Assembly (NCBI GenBank): GCA_965153355.1
Contig: OZ231126.1
Coordinates: 25,730,001-25,794,000 of the forward strand
Source: Flaccisagitta enflata
Taxonomy: Eukaryota > Chaetognatha > Sagittoidea > Aphragmophora
Direction of reading: 5' to 3'
Length of the DNA: 64,000 bases
The notes under the pieces were generated by a model. It was not told where the DNA came from, did not search any database, and saw only the letters and a program-made list of their open reading frames with translations. Both the position numbers and the translations under genes were made by a program. This document shows positions 1-10,133 of this stretch, in pieces; positions within the stretch are counted from its first letter, which is position 1, and each line of letters opens with the position of its first letter.

Positions 1-149
1 TCTGTCCGTAATGCTTGCCAAACATCTGTCCAGGATGCCTGTTATTCAAATTTTCATTGAATATCAATAGAGAACTGACAAAGGGCAGAATATGGACAAT
101 GGTACTTCTTTATATTTTTGTATAATGAAGTTGTTGAGGCAGGAGCAGC

Positions 150-335
150 CGTGATCTGGGTCTCTTAGGCCAGACCTGAACCTCAGAGACCAATTTTTGG
201 TCTCAGAGGTGCAAGGATTTGCTTCTGAGGTCAGATTTACCCTCTGAGCGCTAGGGATTTAGGCTCACAGGCCAGCACCAGGCTCCTTAATCTGGGTCCC
301 AAAGGTCAGGATCTGGGTCTCTAAGGCTTATAAAC
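150..335. repeat. Degenerate ~20-25 bp tandem repeat (possible family B relic)
   Basis: Phrases such as GATCTGGGTCTC and GCCAG recur with 'aggct' and 'gaggt' at roughly 20-25 bp spacing. Read on the other strand the motif resembles the internal minisatellite of family B (10.2-10.7 kb). The hairpin-bearing family B ends are not seen here, so the assignment is tentative. The flanking 1-150 and 335-640 show no gene. Confidence 0.35.
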
Positions 336-694
336 AAAATTTTTAAGTGAGAGTGACTGTTTAAGAGGAAGGAATGGAAGTACCCTCGATTAGGCCCTGA
401 AAACATAACGTTTATAAAACTGCAACGCTGATTCTAAAAATCATAGGCGTTTCCTTGCCAACTATTGCCAACTGTTTGAAAAAAGTCATGTCTGACTTGT
501 GAGGGTGACAGCCTCATATCTAGTTGGTCAAAATCTGATAAACGCTTGTAAATGCAGGAGTAGACACGGCAGTAATGCATAGCTATTTTTGCCAATGGGC
601 AGGGGCAGATGGCTATGCCTAAGAAGCAAATTTTTGGCAGTTGATCGGACAGACTGATCAACAGATGGACACAGCGACAGATAGAACAGCTTTA

Positions 695-894
695 GTTGCG
701 TGCAGGTATGCAGTTGTTAATATGGGAGGCCAATCAGGTTTTTTGGACAGGGGCAGTAACTCTGTAAAGTTACCCAAAATCAAACAAATGCAGCAAACGG
801 ACAGACTGCTGGATGATGGGTGGACAGATGGACGGATGGATAGAGGGACCAACAGGTGGTTGACGTAGTAGTGTAGCACGCGACCTAAAACAAG
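695..894 (+). mobile_element. Family A element, degenerate copy
   Basis: It has the family layout: an AGTTGCGTGC-like start, 'ggcaggggcagt', a (GGAC)n-type stretch, and the 3' signature GTAGCACGCGACC followed by TAAAA. Both ends are eroded relative to better copies. No coding capacity. It is an old copy. Confidence 0.5.
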
Positions 895-1133
895 ATTTCC
901 ATAGCTTCTTATATTCGTTCTTGAAAATCAAACCAGTTCTCAACAACTGCTCTAAGTAAACAGTTCCGCCCACATTCCAGATGAAATCAGCTTGAAACGT
1001 TTATTTTTTAAATAAAAATTATTGTATGATCACTTCACCCCCCCCTCCACACAAATACAAACAAACAATATTTGATACAGAGATTGGGATGGGTGCTAAG
1101 TGAAACAAATCATCTATGTAGTAGTGGCTATCT

Positions 1134-1241
1134 AATTGTTGCTGTTGTTGTCTGTCAGCGTTGTCGTTAAGCCGGCATATGATATTGCTGTTGCTGTTGT
1201 TGTTGTTGTTGTTGCTGCTGTTGCTGCTTTTGTTGTTGTAT
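1134..1241. repeat. Imperfect TTG/CTG trinucleotide array
   Basis: Runs of GTT and GCT triplets are visible on the plus strand. The apparent poly-Leu, poly-Val and poly-Asn frames are products of the repeat. The same composition resumes in the larger array starting near 1505. Confidence 0.8.
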
Positions 1242-1504
1242 TCTGTAAGAAGATTTGGAGTTTCAGCTGCCACCATGGCCACTATAGACTTGATGGTAAC
1301 CGCAATCATCTCCATGCAGCAGTCAGTTGACGCCAATCGGATATTATGTTACCTGGAAGAGAAAAGTGTGAATATTCAGACGCGTTGAATAACATGGTTG
1401 CGCTGAAACAAAAGTTGTTAAACAGTAAAATACCGTTGGCGCTTTTGTTATTGTTCTTTTTACTGTTGTTGTCGTAGTCTGCTGTTTGTTCTGTTAGATG
1501 TTGT

Positions 1505-2515
1505 TGACGCGTGCTGCTGTTGCTGTTGCTGTTGCTGTTGACCGCTGTTGCTGTTGCTGTTGTTGTTGTTGTTGTTGCTGCTGCTGTTGTTGTTGTTGTC
1601 CAACGTTATTTGTCGCGGTTGTTGCTGGGATGTTCTTATCTGTTGTTGTCTGCGTTTGTTTCTGTTTGGTTGCTTTCTGTTTCCTTGCTGTGTTTGCTGT
1701 TTTTTCTTTTGTTTTTTTTATGTCTTTGCTGTTTGCTTGTTGTTGCTGTTGTCGCTATGCCCGTTGTTTGTTGTCTGTTGTTTGTTGTTTTCGTTGTTTG
1801 TTTGTTGTTGCCAGTCTGTTGCGGTTTGTTGTTGCCATTGCAGATGCTGTTGTCGCTGTCGCTGTTGTTGCCGCCGCTGTTGCTGTTGTTAAGGTTGTTG
1901 CTGTTAAGTTATCGCGGCGGTTGCTGTTGTTGCTGTTTTTGCTTTCGCTTTGTTTTCGCTGCGCTGTTTTCGCTTTTATGCTGTTTTTGTTGCTGCTGTT
2001 GCTGTTATTGTTGTTGTTGCTGTTGTTGTTGTTATTGTTATTGTTGTTGCTGTTGTTGTTGCTAAGTGTTGCTGCTGTTGTTGTTGTCGTTGTTGTTGCT
2101 GCTGTTTTTGCCTTCGCTATTTTTATTTTCGCTATGTTGCTTTTCATTTCAGTTGGCTTTCATTGCTGCTGTTGTTGCTGTTATTGCTGTTGTTGTTGCT
2201 GCTGCTGTTGCTGCTGTTTTTGCTGTTATTTTTGGCTTTCATGATGGTTTTCGCTGGTGTTGTTTTCATTTTGGCGTTGCTTTCGCTGCTGTTGTTGCTG
2301 GCTGTTATTGTTATTGCTATTGAGCATTGCTGTTGTTGCTGTTGTTGGGGTTGCTGTTGCTGCTGCTGCTTTGCATGACGCGGCGTCGTTGCTGGGTTTA
2401 TTGTCGCTGCTGTTTACGCTGCTGACGCTTTTGTTGTTGCTATTGTTGTTGACGTTGTTGTTGTTGCTCTTGCTGTTGCTGTTGTTGTTGCTCGGGCTGT
2501 TGTTATTGCTGTCAC
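1505..2515. repeat. ~1 kb imperfect TTG/CTG trinucleotide tract
   Basis: About 1 kb of interrupted GTT, GCT and GTC triplets with occasional TTTCG interruptions. Every frame gives poly-Leu, poly-Cys, poly-Val or, on the other strand, poly-Asn/Ser/Thr. All three frames on each strand stay open for long stretches, as expected of a trinucleotide repeat rather than a gene. The following 2520-3010 has no recognisable gene. Confidence 0.85.
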
Positions 2516-3010
2516 ACGCACGTTTCACTTTTATCTTTTCGCCGCTGTCTTCGCCATCAATACCACCGTCATTGCCATCATTATCGCTGCTCACCGCAAC
2601 ATCGCCATCGCCGTTGTATTGTCAGCTTCTCTGCACCGCCGTGATTTCCGTTATCATCGTAATCGCCATTGTTTGGAGTTTAGTTATTAGTTATTTAGTA
2701 AAAAAGGTCGAGTCTTCGAAATAAACGCAAGCAGAAAAAAAGAAAATCTGGAGAGAAAGAAAAATATGTGGTTGCAGTCTTGTAAGAACGACTTTTGAGA
2801 GAAGGAAATGATTCTTCGCAGAGATTTTTTGTCCAATTTTTTACTCAGAAACACAAATTGATGACGTATTAGAGTCAAGACACTACGATATACTGATGGG
2901 AATGTTACACTGGCCCTACATAATGAGTGGATCAAGGATTCGATAGAGCTATTGTCAGACAACAAAAGTATGTCATAAAAATTTTTTGGGTGAAATAAGT
3001 ACAACTAAAG

Positions 3011-3097
3011 GTGCGCCACCGAGACATTTGAATGTATGGTTAGAAAGCAATGGAAAAGGGCTTCCTTTTCATGTATTCAAATCAGACGGTGGCGCAC
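3011..3097. repeat. Imperfect hairpin (inverted repeat)
   Basis: GTGCGCCACCG at 3011-3021 is inverted as CGGTGGCGCAC ending at 3097. The 'atttgaat' blocks inside are also inverted, so the whole 87 bp folds back. It could be a tiny MITE or a structured relic. The flanks show no clear target duplication. Confidence 0.6.
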
Positions 3098-3488
3098 TCT
3101 TTGTATGACTTCTTACATTTATCTTGAAGTAGGAGATTGGGGTGGGACTCCCATGACCATGGCAAGATTCGGGGTGCCTCTAGGAGTCATCTAATATGCC
3201 TATTTGTATACCATACCTTCTCCTTAAGATGATAGAACTCAGGCCAGAATTCAGGTTTTCTAGCCAGGTAACACCCCTTCCATAATTAGGCGAACTGGGA
3301 TGAAAACACGCTGTTTAAGGGTTGATAAACAGGGGTATGATCAATTTAAACGATGTAAAACGTCAACATCGGTAATTCTTATCATCATAATGCAATAAAT
3401 GACTCAAAAATGTGAACGGCTATCTCATTATGAGCTCAATTATGCAAATTAGCGAAAGGTCACGTTAGGGCCCTCTCTCGCCGTGATT

Positions 3489-3734
3489 TCAATATGTCAC
3501 CTTCTTTTCCTTAGCTTTTATTAGTTTACGCGACCTTCCTTGCCCCTCCTTCTGCGCCACTGACTCTCCTGCGTCAACTAACTGCATTACGCGATATGTG
3601 GCATTTTTTTTGCATCCCACTTTCTTAAAATACTTGAAGGTATACGTCCTCCTCTTTGAAACATTTTTCCCGTAGAAATTGGCAAAAATGTGACGCTGCA
3701 CTTCCAGTAAAAGATCCTCCATCCCCCTCATCAT
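3489..3734 (-). pseudogene. Tc1/mariner-like transposase, N-terminal fragment
   Basis: An 81-residue frame ends in a stretch typical of the DNA-binding half of Tc1/mariner transposases: a helix-turn-helix-like segment (NATYRVMQLVDAGESVAQK) followed by a basic GQGRSRK linker, which in this superfamily joins the two helix-turn-helix modules. It then stops. No DDE catalytic domain follows on this strand. Family assignment rests on motif recall, not on a search, and the fragment is unrelated in position to the transposase relic at 7.9-8.4 kb. Other readings: a chance frame, or a different helix-turn-helix protein. Confidence 0.5.
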
Positions 3735-3861
3735 GCAGGAAAATCCCCAACATCGCTCTTCTACGTCAAAGTACTACGTCCTTAGCCATTCCCAGTCACC
3801 TCATCACTCTGAGGGCATTTTTTACCATCCATTTGAGTCATTTTTCCAGTTCGCTTAATTA

Positions 3862-4107
3862 TGGAAGGTGCATGCCCATTTACCTGGTCTGGCATGGCTT
3901 GGGATTGGGTCAACTTTAAGTGATTGGACCATTTGCTTGGATTTGGGCCATACAGTTTGGATTTCTGGCCCTAAAGACGAAACCATGGTGAAGTGGGGAT
4001 TGGATGGACGTGGGTACGGACGTACGGACGGATGGACAGATGGACGGAAGGACAGATTCCCCCTGGGTTCTACAGGACTTTGTCCCCTTCGGCGCCGCTG
4101 CCCAAAA
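3862..4107 (-). mobile_element. Family B element, reverse orientation, one clear end
   Basis: Reading leftward from 4107, the sequence starts TTTTGGGCAGCGGC, then a GAAGGGG hairpin half, 'gtcctgtagaac' and a (GTCC)n-like stretch. This is the same order as the left ends at 10138 and 58008. The other end is not recognised, so 3862 is approximate. Confidence 0.55.
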
Positions 4108-4605
4108 ATCACTTAGAGTCTTGAACTGTGTTCAATTATATAAGTTTTGTGAAAAACAGTGTGACATAGTGTGACAAGGTGTTAACTCGATAGGACACTT
4201 TTTTAAAAAATCAATATCTCCAAATGAATGATTGGACAGATTGGTAGAAGAAAACAGTGTTTTTTTGCCGCCAAATCAAGTTTTTCAGCTGGCCCACTTT
4301 TTAGGAGAAATTGCCTATAGTAAAATTTTCACACATTTTTCCTCCCTGCTTACAAAAACAGTTTGCTGCCTGCGAGCACTGCTTGCGTGCTCGGGCACTT
4401 TGTCATACCCTGGCTATCGCCGTAAGGAAAAAAGGCGTAAGCATTGGCCACTTTCCACCAAGTTTTTATCTTCACTCGTTGCAATTTTTAGTCGCTACAG
4501 TATCGCGACTTACAACCGTTCGTGGGTCGGTTTGCCGGGTCGGTTTCCGTCCATGGTAACATCGTAGCTTTTTGCGCTTCGTTGTCTGGAGTTATTTGAG
4601 TCATT
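4108..4605. other. No gene seen; unique-looking sequence
   Basis: Frames of 82 and 111 residues overlap here but show no known domain. A 'cgccgtaaggaaaaaa' motif near 4420 resembles motifs at 37200 and 45625 and may mark another old repeat. Confidence 0.4.
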
Positions 4606-5462
4606 TTTGTATGAGCTGGAATTATTGGTTCATTTTTTGGTCATTTTTTGGTCATTTTTGGTCATTTTTATCATGGTCATTTTGGTCAGTTTGGTCATTT
4701 TGTCATTTTTGGTCATTTTTGGTCATTTTTTATCAATTTCTGATCATTTTTAATATTTTTGGCTGGTTTTTGGTCATTTTTGGTCATCTTTATCATTTTT
4801 GGTCATTTTGTGATTTTTTTAACAGTTTTTATTATTTTTGATTATTTTGGTCATTTTGGGTTATTCTTGGAAGGCATTTTGGGTCATTTGTCATTTTTGG
4901 CTATTTTTATTATTATGGCTGATTTTTTTGGTCATTTTTGATCATTTTGATCATTTTTTGTCATTTTTGTTCATTTTTGTCATTTTTTGTCATTTTTGAT
5001 CATTTTTGTCATTTTTGGTCTTTTTGGATCATTTGGTCAGTTTTTAATACTTGGTTTATTTGGTCATTTTTGGTCATTTTTGATCATTTTGGTCATATTT
5101 AGTATTTAGTCATTTTTGGTCATTTTTGTCTTTTTTGGGCCATTAATTTGGCTTGGCTTTTGTCATTTTTGGTCATTTTGGGCTATTATTACGGGTCACT
5201 TGGACATTTTTGATCATTTTTGGTCATTTTTTGGTCATTTTTGGTCTTTTTAGTTTGTTTTCATTAAGTTTTGATCATTTTTGGTCATCTTTGGTCATCT
5301 TGGTCATTTTGGTCATTATGGTCATTCTGGTCATCTTGGTCATTTTGGTCATTTTTGGTCATTTTTGGTCATTTTGGTCATTTTGGTCATTTTGGTCATT
5401 TTTATTGGCTTATTATTTTTGGTCATTTTAACACTTAATATTTTAATATTTTGGTCATTTCG
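4606..5462 (+). repeat. Minisatellite, ~9-11 bp unit GGTCATTTTT
   Basis: About 850 bp of GGTCATTTTT/TGGTCATTT units. Between about 5281 and 5400 the unit settles to 9 bp (TTGGTCATT). Frames read through as WSFLVIFGHF-type hydrophobic repeats, which I consider an artefact. It is directly followed by a second array with a different unit. Confidence 0.9.
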
Positions 5463-5464
5463 TT

Positions 5465-6305
5465 AAAGTCTGCTGGTTAAAGTCTGTTGGTTAAAGTCTG
5501 CTGGGTAAAGTCTGATGGTTAAAGTCTGCTGGTTTAAATCTGTTGGTTTACATCTTCAAGGTTTGGTGCCTGTTGTTTAAATCTAACAAGGTTCGGTTGT
5601 TAAAGTCTGCTGGTTTAAACCACCGGTTTGGGTTCGGTTTAGAAACTTAATATTCAGGCCCGCTACCCAATGGGTTTAAGTCTGCCGGTTTAAGTCTTCG
5701 CCGTTAAAAATGATATTGAAGATAATTGCTGGTTTAAGTCTGGTTTAGTCGTTTAAGTCTGGTTTAAGTCTGGTTTAAGTCTGGTTTAAGTATGGTTTAA
5801 GTCTGGTTAAAGTCTGGTTTAAGTCTGGTTTAAGTCTGGTTTATGTCTGGTTTAAGTCTGGTTTAAGTCTGGTTCAAAACTGGTTCATGTCTGATTTATG
5901 TCTGGTTTAGGTCTGGGTTAGGTCTGGTTTAGGTCTGGTCTATGTCTGGTTTTTGTCTGGTTTATATTTGATTTAGGTCTGGTTTTGGTCTGGTTTTGGT
6001 CTGGTTTTGGTCTGGTTTTGGTCTGGTCTAATTCTGGTTTGAGTCTGGTTTGAGTCTGGTTTGAGTCTGGTTTGAGTCTGGTTTGAGTCTGGTTTGAGTC
6101 TGGTTTGAGTCTTGTTTGAGTCTGGTTTGAGTCTGGTTTGAGTCTGGCTTACATCTGGTTTATGTCTGGTTTATGTCTGGTTTATGTCTGATTTAGGTCT
6201 GATTTCGGTCTGATTTAATTCTGGTTTGAGTCTGGTTTGAGTCTGGTTTGAGTCTGGTTTGAGTCTGGTTTGAGTCTGGTTTGGGTCTGTTTTGTGTTTA
6301 AGTCT
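5465..6305 (+). repeat. Minisatellite, ~11-12 bp unit TCTGGTTTAAG
   Basis: About 840 bp of TCTGGTTTAAG units drift in blocks to TCTGGTTTGAG, TCTGGTTTTGG and TCTGGTTTATG. The block-wise variant distribution suggests local amplification. It starts immediately after the GGTCATTTTT array. Confidence 0.9.
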
Positions 6306-6361
6306 GATTTTCGATAAAAAGATACAATAAGGAGTCAGGTCAGTTCAGTTATTTTTGTCCT

Positions 6362-6493
6362 GCACGCGACTTATAGGTGTTGGCCTTGTTTTTTAATTTG
6401 TCAGATTGAATCAACAGCAATTAATTGCTTTTAATACTATCTGACAACTAATTGTATGTATTGAAACAAGGCCAACACCTATAAGTCGCGTGC
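6362..6493. mobile_element. Perfect 30-bp inverted repeat of two family C 5' ends
   Basis: Arms 6362-6391 and 6464-6493 are exact reverse complements. Each is a family C 5' end (AAACAAGGCCAACACC then TATAAGTCGCGTGC) in opposite orientation, so two starts face each other across a 72-bp AT-rich spacer. It is either a minimal palindromic derivative or two truncated copies inserted head to head. The right arm continues into GGGTGGGGCGGGG and then a family B-like stretch (6540-6605). Confidence 0.75.
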
Positions 6494-6539
6494 GAGGGTG
6501 GGGCGGGGGGGGGGTATGGACACTTGTTCCTCCAGATTG

Positions 6540-6605
6540 ATGGACACAGGAACGGATAGATTCCCCTATGTTCTACAGGACTTGGTCCCCTTTGGTTCCT
6601 CGGGA
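6540..6605 (+). mobile_element. Family B-like fragment
   Basis: Contains 'gattcccctatgttctacaggactt' in the arrangement found at family B ends (near 4060 and 58400), followed by 'ggtcccctttgg'. Only a fragment is present. Confidence 0.4.
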
Positions 6606-6649
6606 TTGCTCGGGGTTTGCTTGGGATTTGCTCAGGGTTGACTCAGGAT

Positions 6650-6750
<101 letters not shown>

Positions 6751-6848
6751 TGTTCGCACAAGCACGCAATTTTGCTAGCAGAGAAGCTAGCAGTAATCGG
6801 AAACTGCTAGCAGTAAGCAGCATTACTTTTTTCATTCAATCTTCTGTA

Positions 6849-7239
6849 CAGTTAAACCCCGCTCTTACGGTTTTTGAAGGATTGACAAATCTCATCTATC
6901 ATAGGTAGAATTCTGTTACAACCAACATAGGAAACAACAAGTGACGCGGGGTCACAATATTGTTACGGACGGGTGGGCAAGGGCATCCAACCCCAACCCA
7001 CATCCCATGCCTCCACTATCGACACCCAAACCAAAAAAGGCCTCTAAAACGCTTGTTTTCCAATTTTCTACTCATGGGTTATGGACAGATGGACGGGTGG
7101 ACGGACGGATGGATTGACAAAGCCTCTTATAGAGTTGCGTGTCCGCAACTAAAAAGAAACAAGCCAAAGGGACTGTGAATTTTCATCTATTATAGGGGGA
7201 ATGCCATTTGCGGCGGGTCCGTTAGAGCGGGGTTCAACT
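6849..7239. mobile_element. pogo/Tigger-like MITE carrying a nested family D copy
   Basis: The left end follows TA and reads CAGTTAAACCCCGCTCTTACGG. The right end is its inverse (CCGTTAGAGCGGGGTTCAACT), with the final G-TA eroded. CAGT-plus-CCCCGC ends flanked by TA fit the Tc1/mariner superfamily, pogo-like branch. A family D copy sits inside at 6963-7155, so this MITE is the older of the two. A related element lies at 20965-21363. Confidence 0.6.
6963..7155 (+). mobile_element. Family D element
   Basis: Starts TTACGGACGGGTGGGCA and runs through the family D core 'cgcttgttttcca' and a (GGAC)n stretch to 'aaagcctcttatagagttgc'. It ends in the hairpin AGTTGCGTGTCCGCAACT followed by AAAAA. It is nested in the pogo-like MITE. 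Confidence 0.7.
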
Positions 7240-7254
7240 ATTTCTTTTGTTCTC

Positions 7255-7345
7255 TTTTTATTTGCTTGCACGTGACTCTACACCTTACTCTGTTGGTCGG
7301 TTGGTACATTGGTCCATTGGTCCATTGGTCACTCAGTTGGTCTGT
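7255..7345 (-). mobile_element. Family A element, truncated copy
   Basis: TTGCACGTGACTCTACACC followed by 'ttggtcggttggt' repeats matches the 3' portion of family A read in reverse. The other end is missing. Confidence 0.5.
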
Positions 7346-7499
7346 TTATCTATGATATTTTTAGGTTTTCGACTTTTTTGCATATTCTAAGATCAAATAA
7401 GTTGTTTTTGGATATAAATTTATGATTTTATTGAAAAAAATTGGGTGTTGTTCATGTGGTAAACCCGATATAATACCCAATACATATTGCACGGCCTTG

Positions 7500-7622
7500 G
7501 AGGAGAGAAAGGACAAAAGGAAGGAAGGGGGAGGGAGGGAGGTAGGAAGGAAGGAATGAATGGAAGGAAGGAAGGAAGGAAGAAAGGAATGAAGGGAAAG
7601 AGGGGGGGGGAGGAAAGAAAGG
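7500..7622. repeat. Purine-rich (GGAA/GGGA)n tract
   Basis: About 120 bp of almost pure purine with GGAA and GGGAGG units. Both strands show artefactual long frames. The flanks 7346-7499 and 7623-7855 contain no recognisable gene. Confidence 0.8.
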
Positions 7623-7859
7623 AGTATGTATGCAAGCAGTTGTGTATGTTACTGAAAGACAAAGCATGCGACTGTTGGCCAGTTGGGCTTGTTTAAACAA
7701 AACCTTCGTTTGGCTTTATCTAATTTCTACTCATTTTTTGAATTAAAAGAATAATACACTTAAAACTAATTGTTGAATAAATCAAATCAAATCAAAGATG
7801 TGTCAAGTCTTCCCATGACAACTCATTTAAGCTAACAGGATACAACCAATTATTCAGAA

Positions 7860-7915
7860 CTACTCTTTTCTGCTAACAGTGCTAGCAATTAAAAATTGTT
7901 TCTGCTTTCTGCCAG
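7860..7915 (-). mobile_element. Family J fragment (GCTAGCAG-rich repeat)
   Basis: The reverse complement (GGCAGAAAGCAGAAACA, then AATTGCTAGCACTG) aligns well with 35965-36012. Related GCTAGCAG-rich stretches are at 6770-6825 and 38178-38228. It abuts the transposase relic that follows. Confidence 0.5.
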
Positions 7916-7930
7916 AGTAAGAATCCACTG

Positions 7931-8373
7931 CTGTTGCGAACACTAGAGTTGTCCCCTGATCTCATTCCAATGGAAAACCTTCGAAATCAGATGAAAAACT
8001 TGCAGCTATAATAATGCGCAACACCAATCACAGGGTTAAAAACAAGGCCGGATACACGGCTACCGAAGTCGCGTACAAGTGGGCAGGGGCCATATTTGAG
8101 GTCACCAGACCATTTGGTCAGGAGCAGGGAGGTCAAAGTATTAAAATCATAAAAAAAAGTAAAGTGTGACCAACCGACCGACCAACCGACCGACCGACCG
8201 ACCGACGGACAAAGCGGGTTGTAGAGTCGCGTGCACGCGACTAAAAATTCGCAGAGAAGATTTGGAAACAAGCCGCACCAGATCACCTGAAAAAGCTCTT
8301 CAAAATGATGCCGAGGCAAAGGGAAGCAATCATTGAGGCCCAGGGTGGACACATGAACTACCAATTTGCTTGA
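7931..8373 (+). pseudogene. Tc1-like transposase C-terminal relic, split by a family A insertion
   Basis: The left part encodes LELSPDLIPMENLRNQMK. This is the SPDLNPIENLW block of Tc1-like transposases and keeps the Glu that is the third DDE catalytic residue. Two stops follow. The right part, in another frame, encodes KIWKQAAPDHLKKLF and then MPRQREAIIEAQGGHMNY before a stop at 8371-8373, matching the usual Tc1 C-terminus (MPRRxQAVIxAxGGHTKY). Family A sits between them at 8041-8247. Stops, a frame change and the missing first two catalytic Asp show it is dead. Motif assignment is from family knowledge. Confidence 0.75.
8041..8247 (+). mobile_element. Family A element, good copy, inside the transposase relic
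   Basis: It starts CAAGGCCGGATACACGG after five As. It passes AGTCGCGTACAAGTGGGCAG, a GACCAACCGACC tract and 'ggacaaagcgggttgtag', and ends in the hairpin AGTCGCGTGCACGCGACT followed by AAAAA. Five As on each side fit insertion into an A-run. No ORF. The host relic makes its orientation and borders unusually clear. Confidence 0.85.
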
Positions 8374-8379
8374 ATTGAG

Positions 8380-9340
8380 TTTAATTGTATTTTATGGGTG
8401 AATATATGAACTTATACCCTACGTGCTGCAACACTTATTTCCTAGGTAGTATATTTGTTCCTTGAAAAGAGATCGGGAAGAAAATCAAATTTGAAATCTT
8501 AACAGTTGACACCGTAGTATGGTGAAAACTACATAAATTCAAGTTGCAAATGTCATTTGTTTTCATATCACACCTGAGACCTCTGGCTTACTTGATGGAG
8601 ACTAGGTAGACAAAAGGGCATGGGAACGTGGAATATCTGCAGATTTTAGGATGACAGAGAGGGAATTCAATATCAGAGCGCGTGCGCCGCCGCCTCCCCA
8701 CGTTTTAGGCTCATGAATATCCCCCCCCCTATATCATCTCTGTGATATGATTTTCATTGTCGATCCTCCTTATTTAAAAAGTTTAATATTGATAGCTCGT
8801 TTTCTTTATTTTGCATTTTCAGTGTCCTTTAATCATTTAAATGATTATTCTCTCTTTTTTAGCAGAAAACATCTTATTTGAAGCCTTTGTTATACTCCAG
8901 CTGTCTTGGGCTAGGGAGGGACGATGAGAAGATTTGATAAGTACTACAGGTTTACATTATTGTTGCAATATGAGGAGGGGGGAGGGGTGAAGATGCGCAT
9001 TTTGACCTCATATTGCTTCAACAGTGTGAAAAACCTCCTCTCTGTACAGTATTCACTAACAATGATTTCGGAAAATCATGTTTGTAGATACTGCCAAGCT
9101 ACAACAAGAGTAACAGAAATCTACTAGCAACACATACAATTTGTTAGTCTTTTTATAGACGATTCTCTTTATTTCCATATTGGCAATAACAGAAATCCAT
9201 AAATAAAAGAAAAAAAATTACCAGTCTCTTGAGATCAACGGGATTTAACTGCAAAAAAAAACTGTTTTGATATAGTCTTACCCAGCTCTATTGGACCTGT
9301 TGTTAACAGAATTCCACCTAAAACGGATGCCAAGATTTTC
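8380..9340. other. No gene seen
   Basis: AT-rich sequence with only short frames (67 residues at 8924-9127, no recognisable domain). 'ggcaataacagaaatcc' near 9180 also occurs near 21295 inside a pogo-like MITE, so the right part may be an old copy interrupted by the family A element at 9344. Confidence 0.4.
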
Positions 9341-9343
9341 CCT

Positions 9344-9583
9344 TTTTTAGTCGCATCCTGCGCGACTCTACACCCTGCTATGTCGGTCCATCGGTCCAAC
9401 AGTTGGAAGGTTGGTTGGTCCGTCCGTCGGTCCGTCAGTCCATTGGTTGGTCCCCTTTTTACTTTTCTGGTGTTTTTGAGCGTTTTGAGCATAAGGCTCC
9501 TGCCCAGATGCGTTAGTGACCTTCTCCAGCACTGCTCCTGCCTATCCACACGCAACTAGGGTAGCCGTGTATCCGGCCTTGTT
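9344..9583 (-). mobile_element. Family A element, complete copy
   Basis: In reverse orientation: a T-run, AGTCGCATCCTGCGCGACTC (3' hairpin, mutated), 'tacaccctgctatgtcggtcc', a GTCC-rich tract, CACACGCAACTAGGGTAGCC, and 'gtgtatccggccttg' before TT. Related pogo-like MITE sequence continues on the right (9597-9652), so it is probably nested in such an element. Confidence 0.8.
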
Positions 9584-9654
9584 ATCATAATTGGCACTAA
9601 CAGAGTTCAACCTATAGCAGGCATAACTATTGATCCCTTAAAATCTGTAAGGAC

Positions 9655-10133
9655 GGGATGCAACTATATGAAGACTCAGCCTGTGCCATTATGAGTTAAT
9701 ATTAGCTAACCTTTCTCTTATCAGTGAAATCTGATGTTATGCAGTCTCTTACAACATTCTGCGCAAATTAGGACACCAATAACTTTAACAATGTCTAAAC
9801 TGCAATGCAGTCTGCTTTATGGCTACATATCTTTGATCTCCCTCCTTCATAATAGAGCATGGAAACTGCATGGCGTGCAAATGTAATCTTTTGTTTGCAC
9901 CCTAGAATATGAATTGTACTTGGATGTCCTCTATCAAACTTTTAAAAAACAAAAGATCCTGGCATCTGTACTGTAGTTACTACTATGATCATTTTTGATA
10001 CGTTTGAGTACAGAACATTATGACACACTTGACGCGATTGTCCACAGACTTCCCTGGCAAAGATGTCATTGCTAATTAACAGACGCACAGCTGGTGTAAA
10101 TTCATTCACTGAAATATTTTTATTGAGATACAC
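9655..10133. other. No gene seen
   Basis: AT-rich sequence between the family A and family B copies. No domain-bearing frame and no notable repeat recognised. Confidence 0.4.

Noticed and set aside
1498-2724. Long overlapping poly-Leu/Cys/Val frames on the plus strand
   Set aside because: All frames on both strands are open because of the TTG/CTG trinucleotide tract. There is no domain or non-repetitive core.
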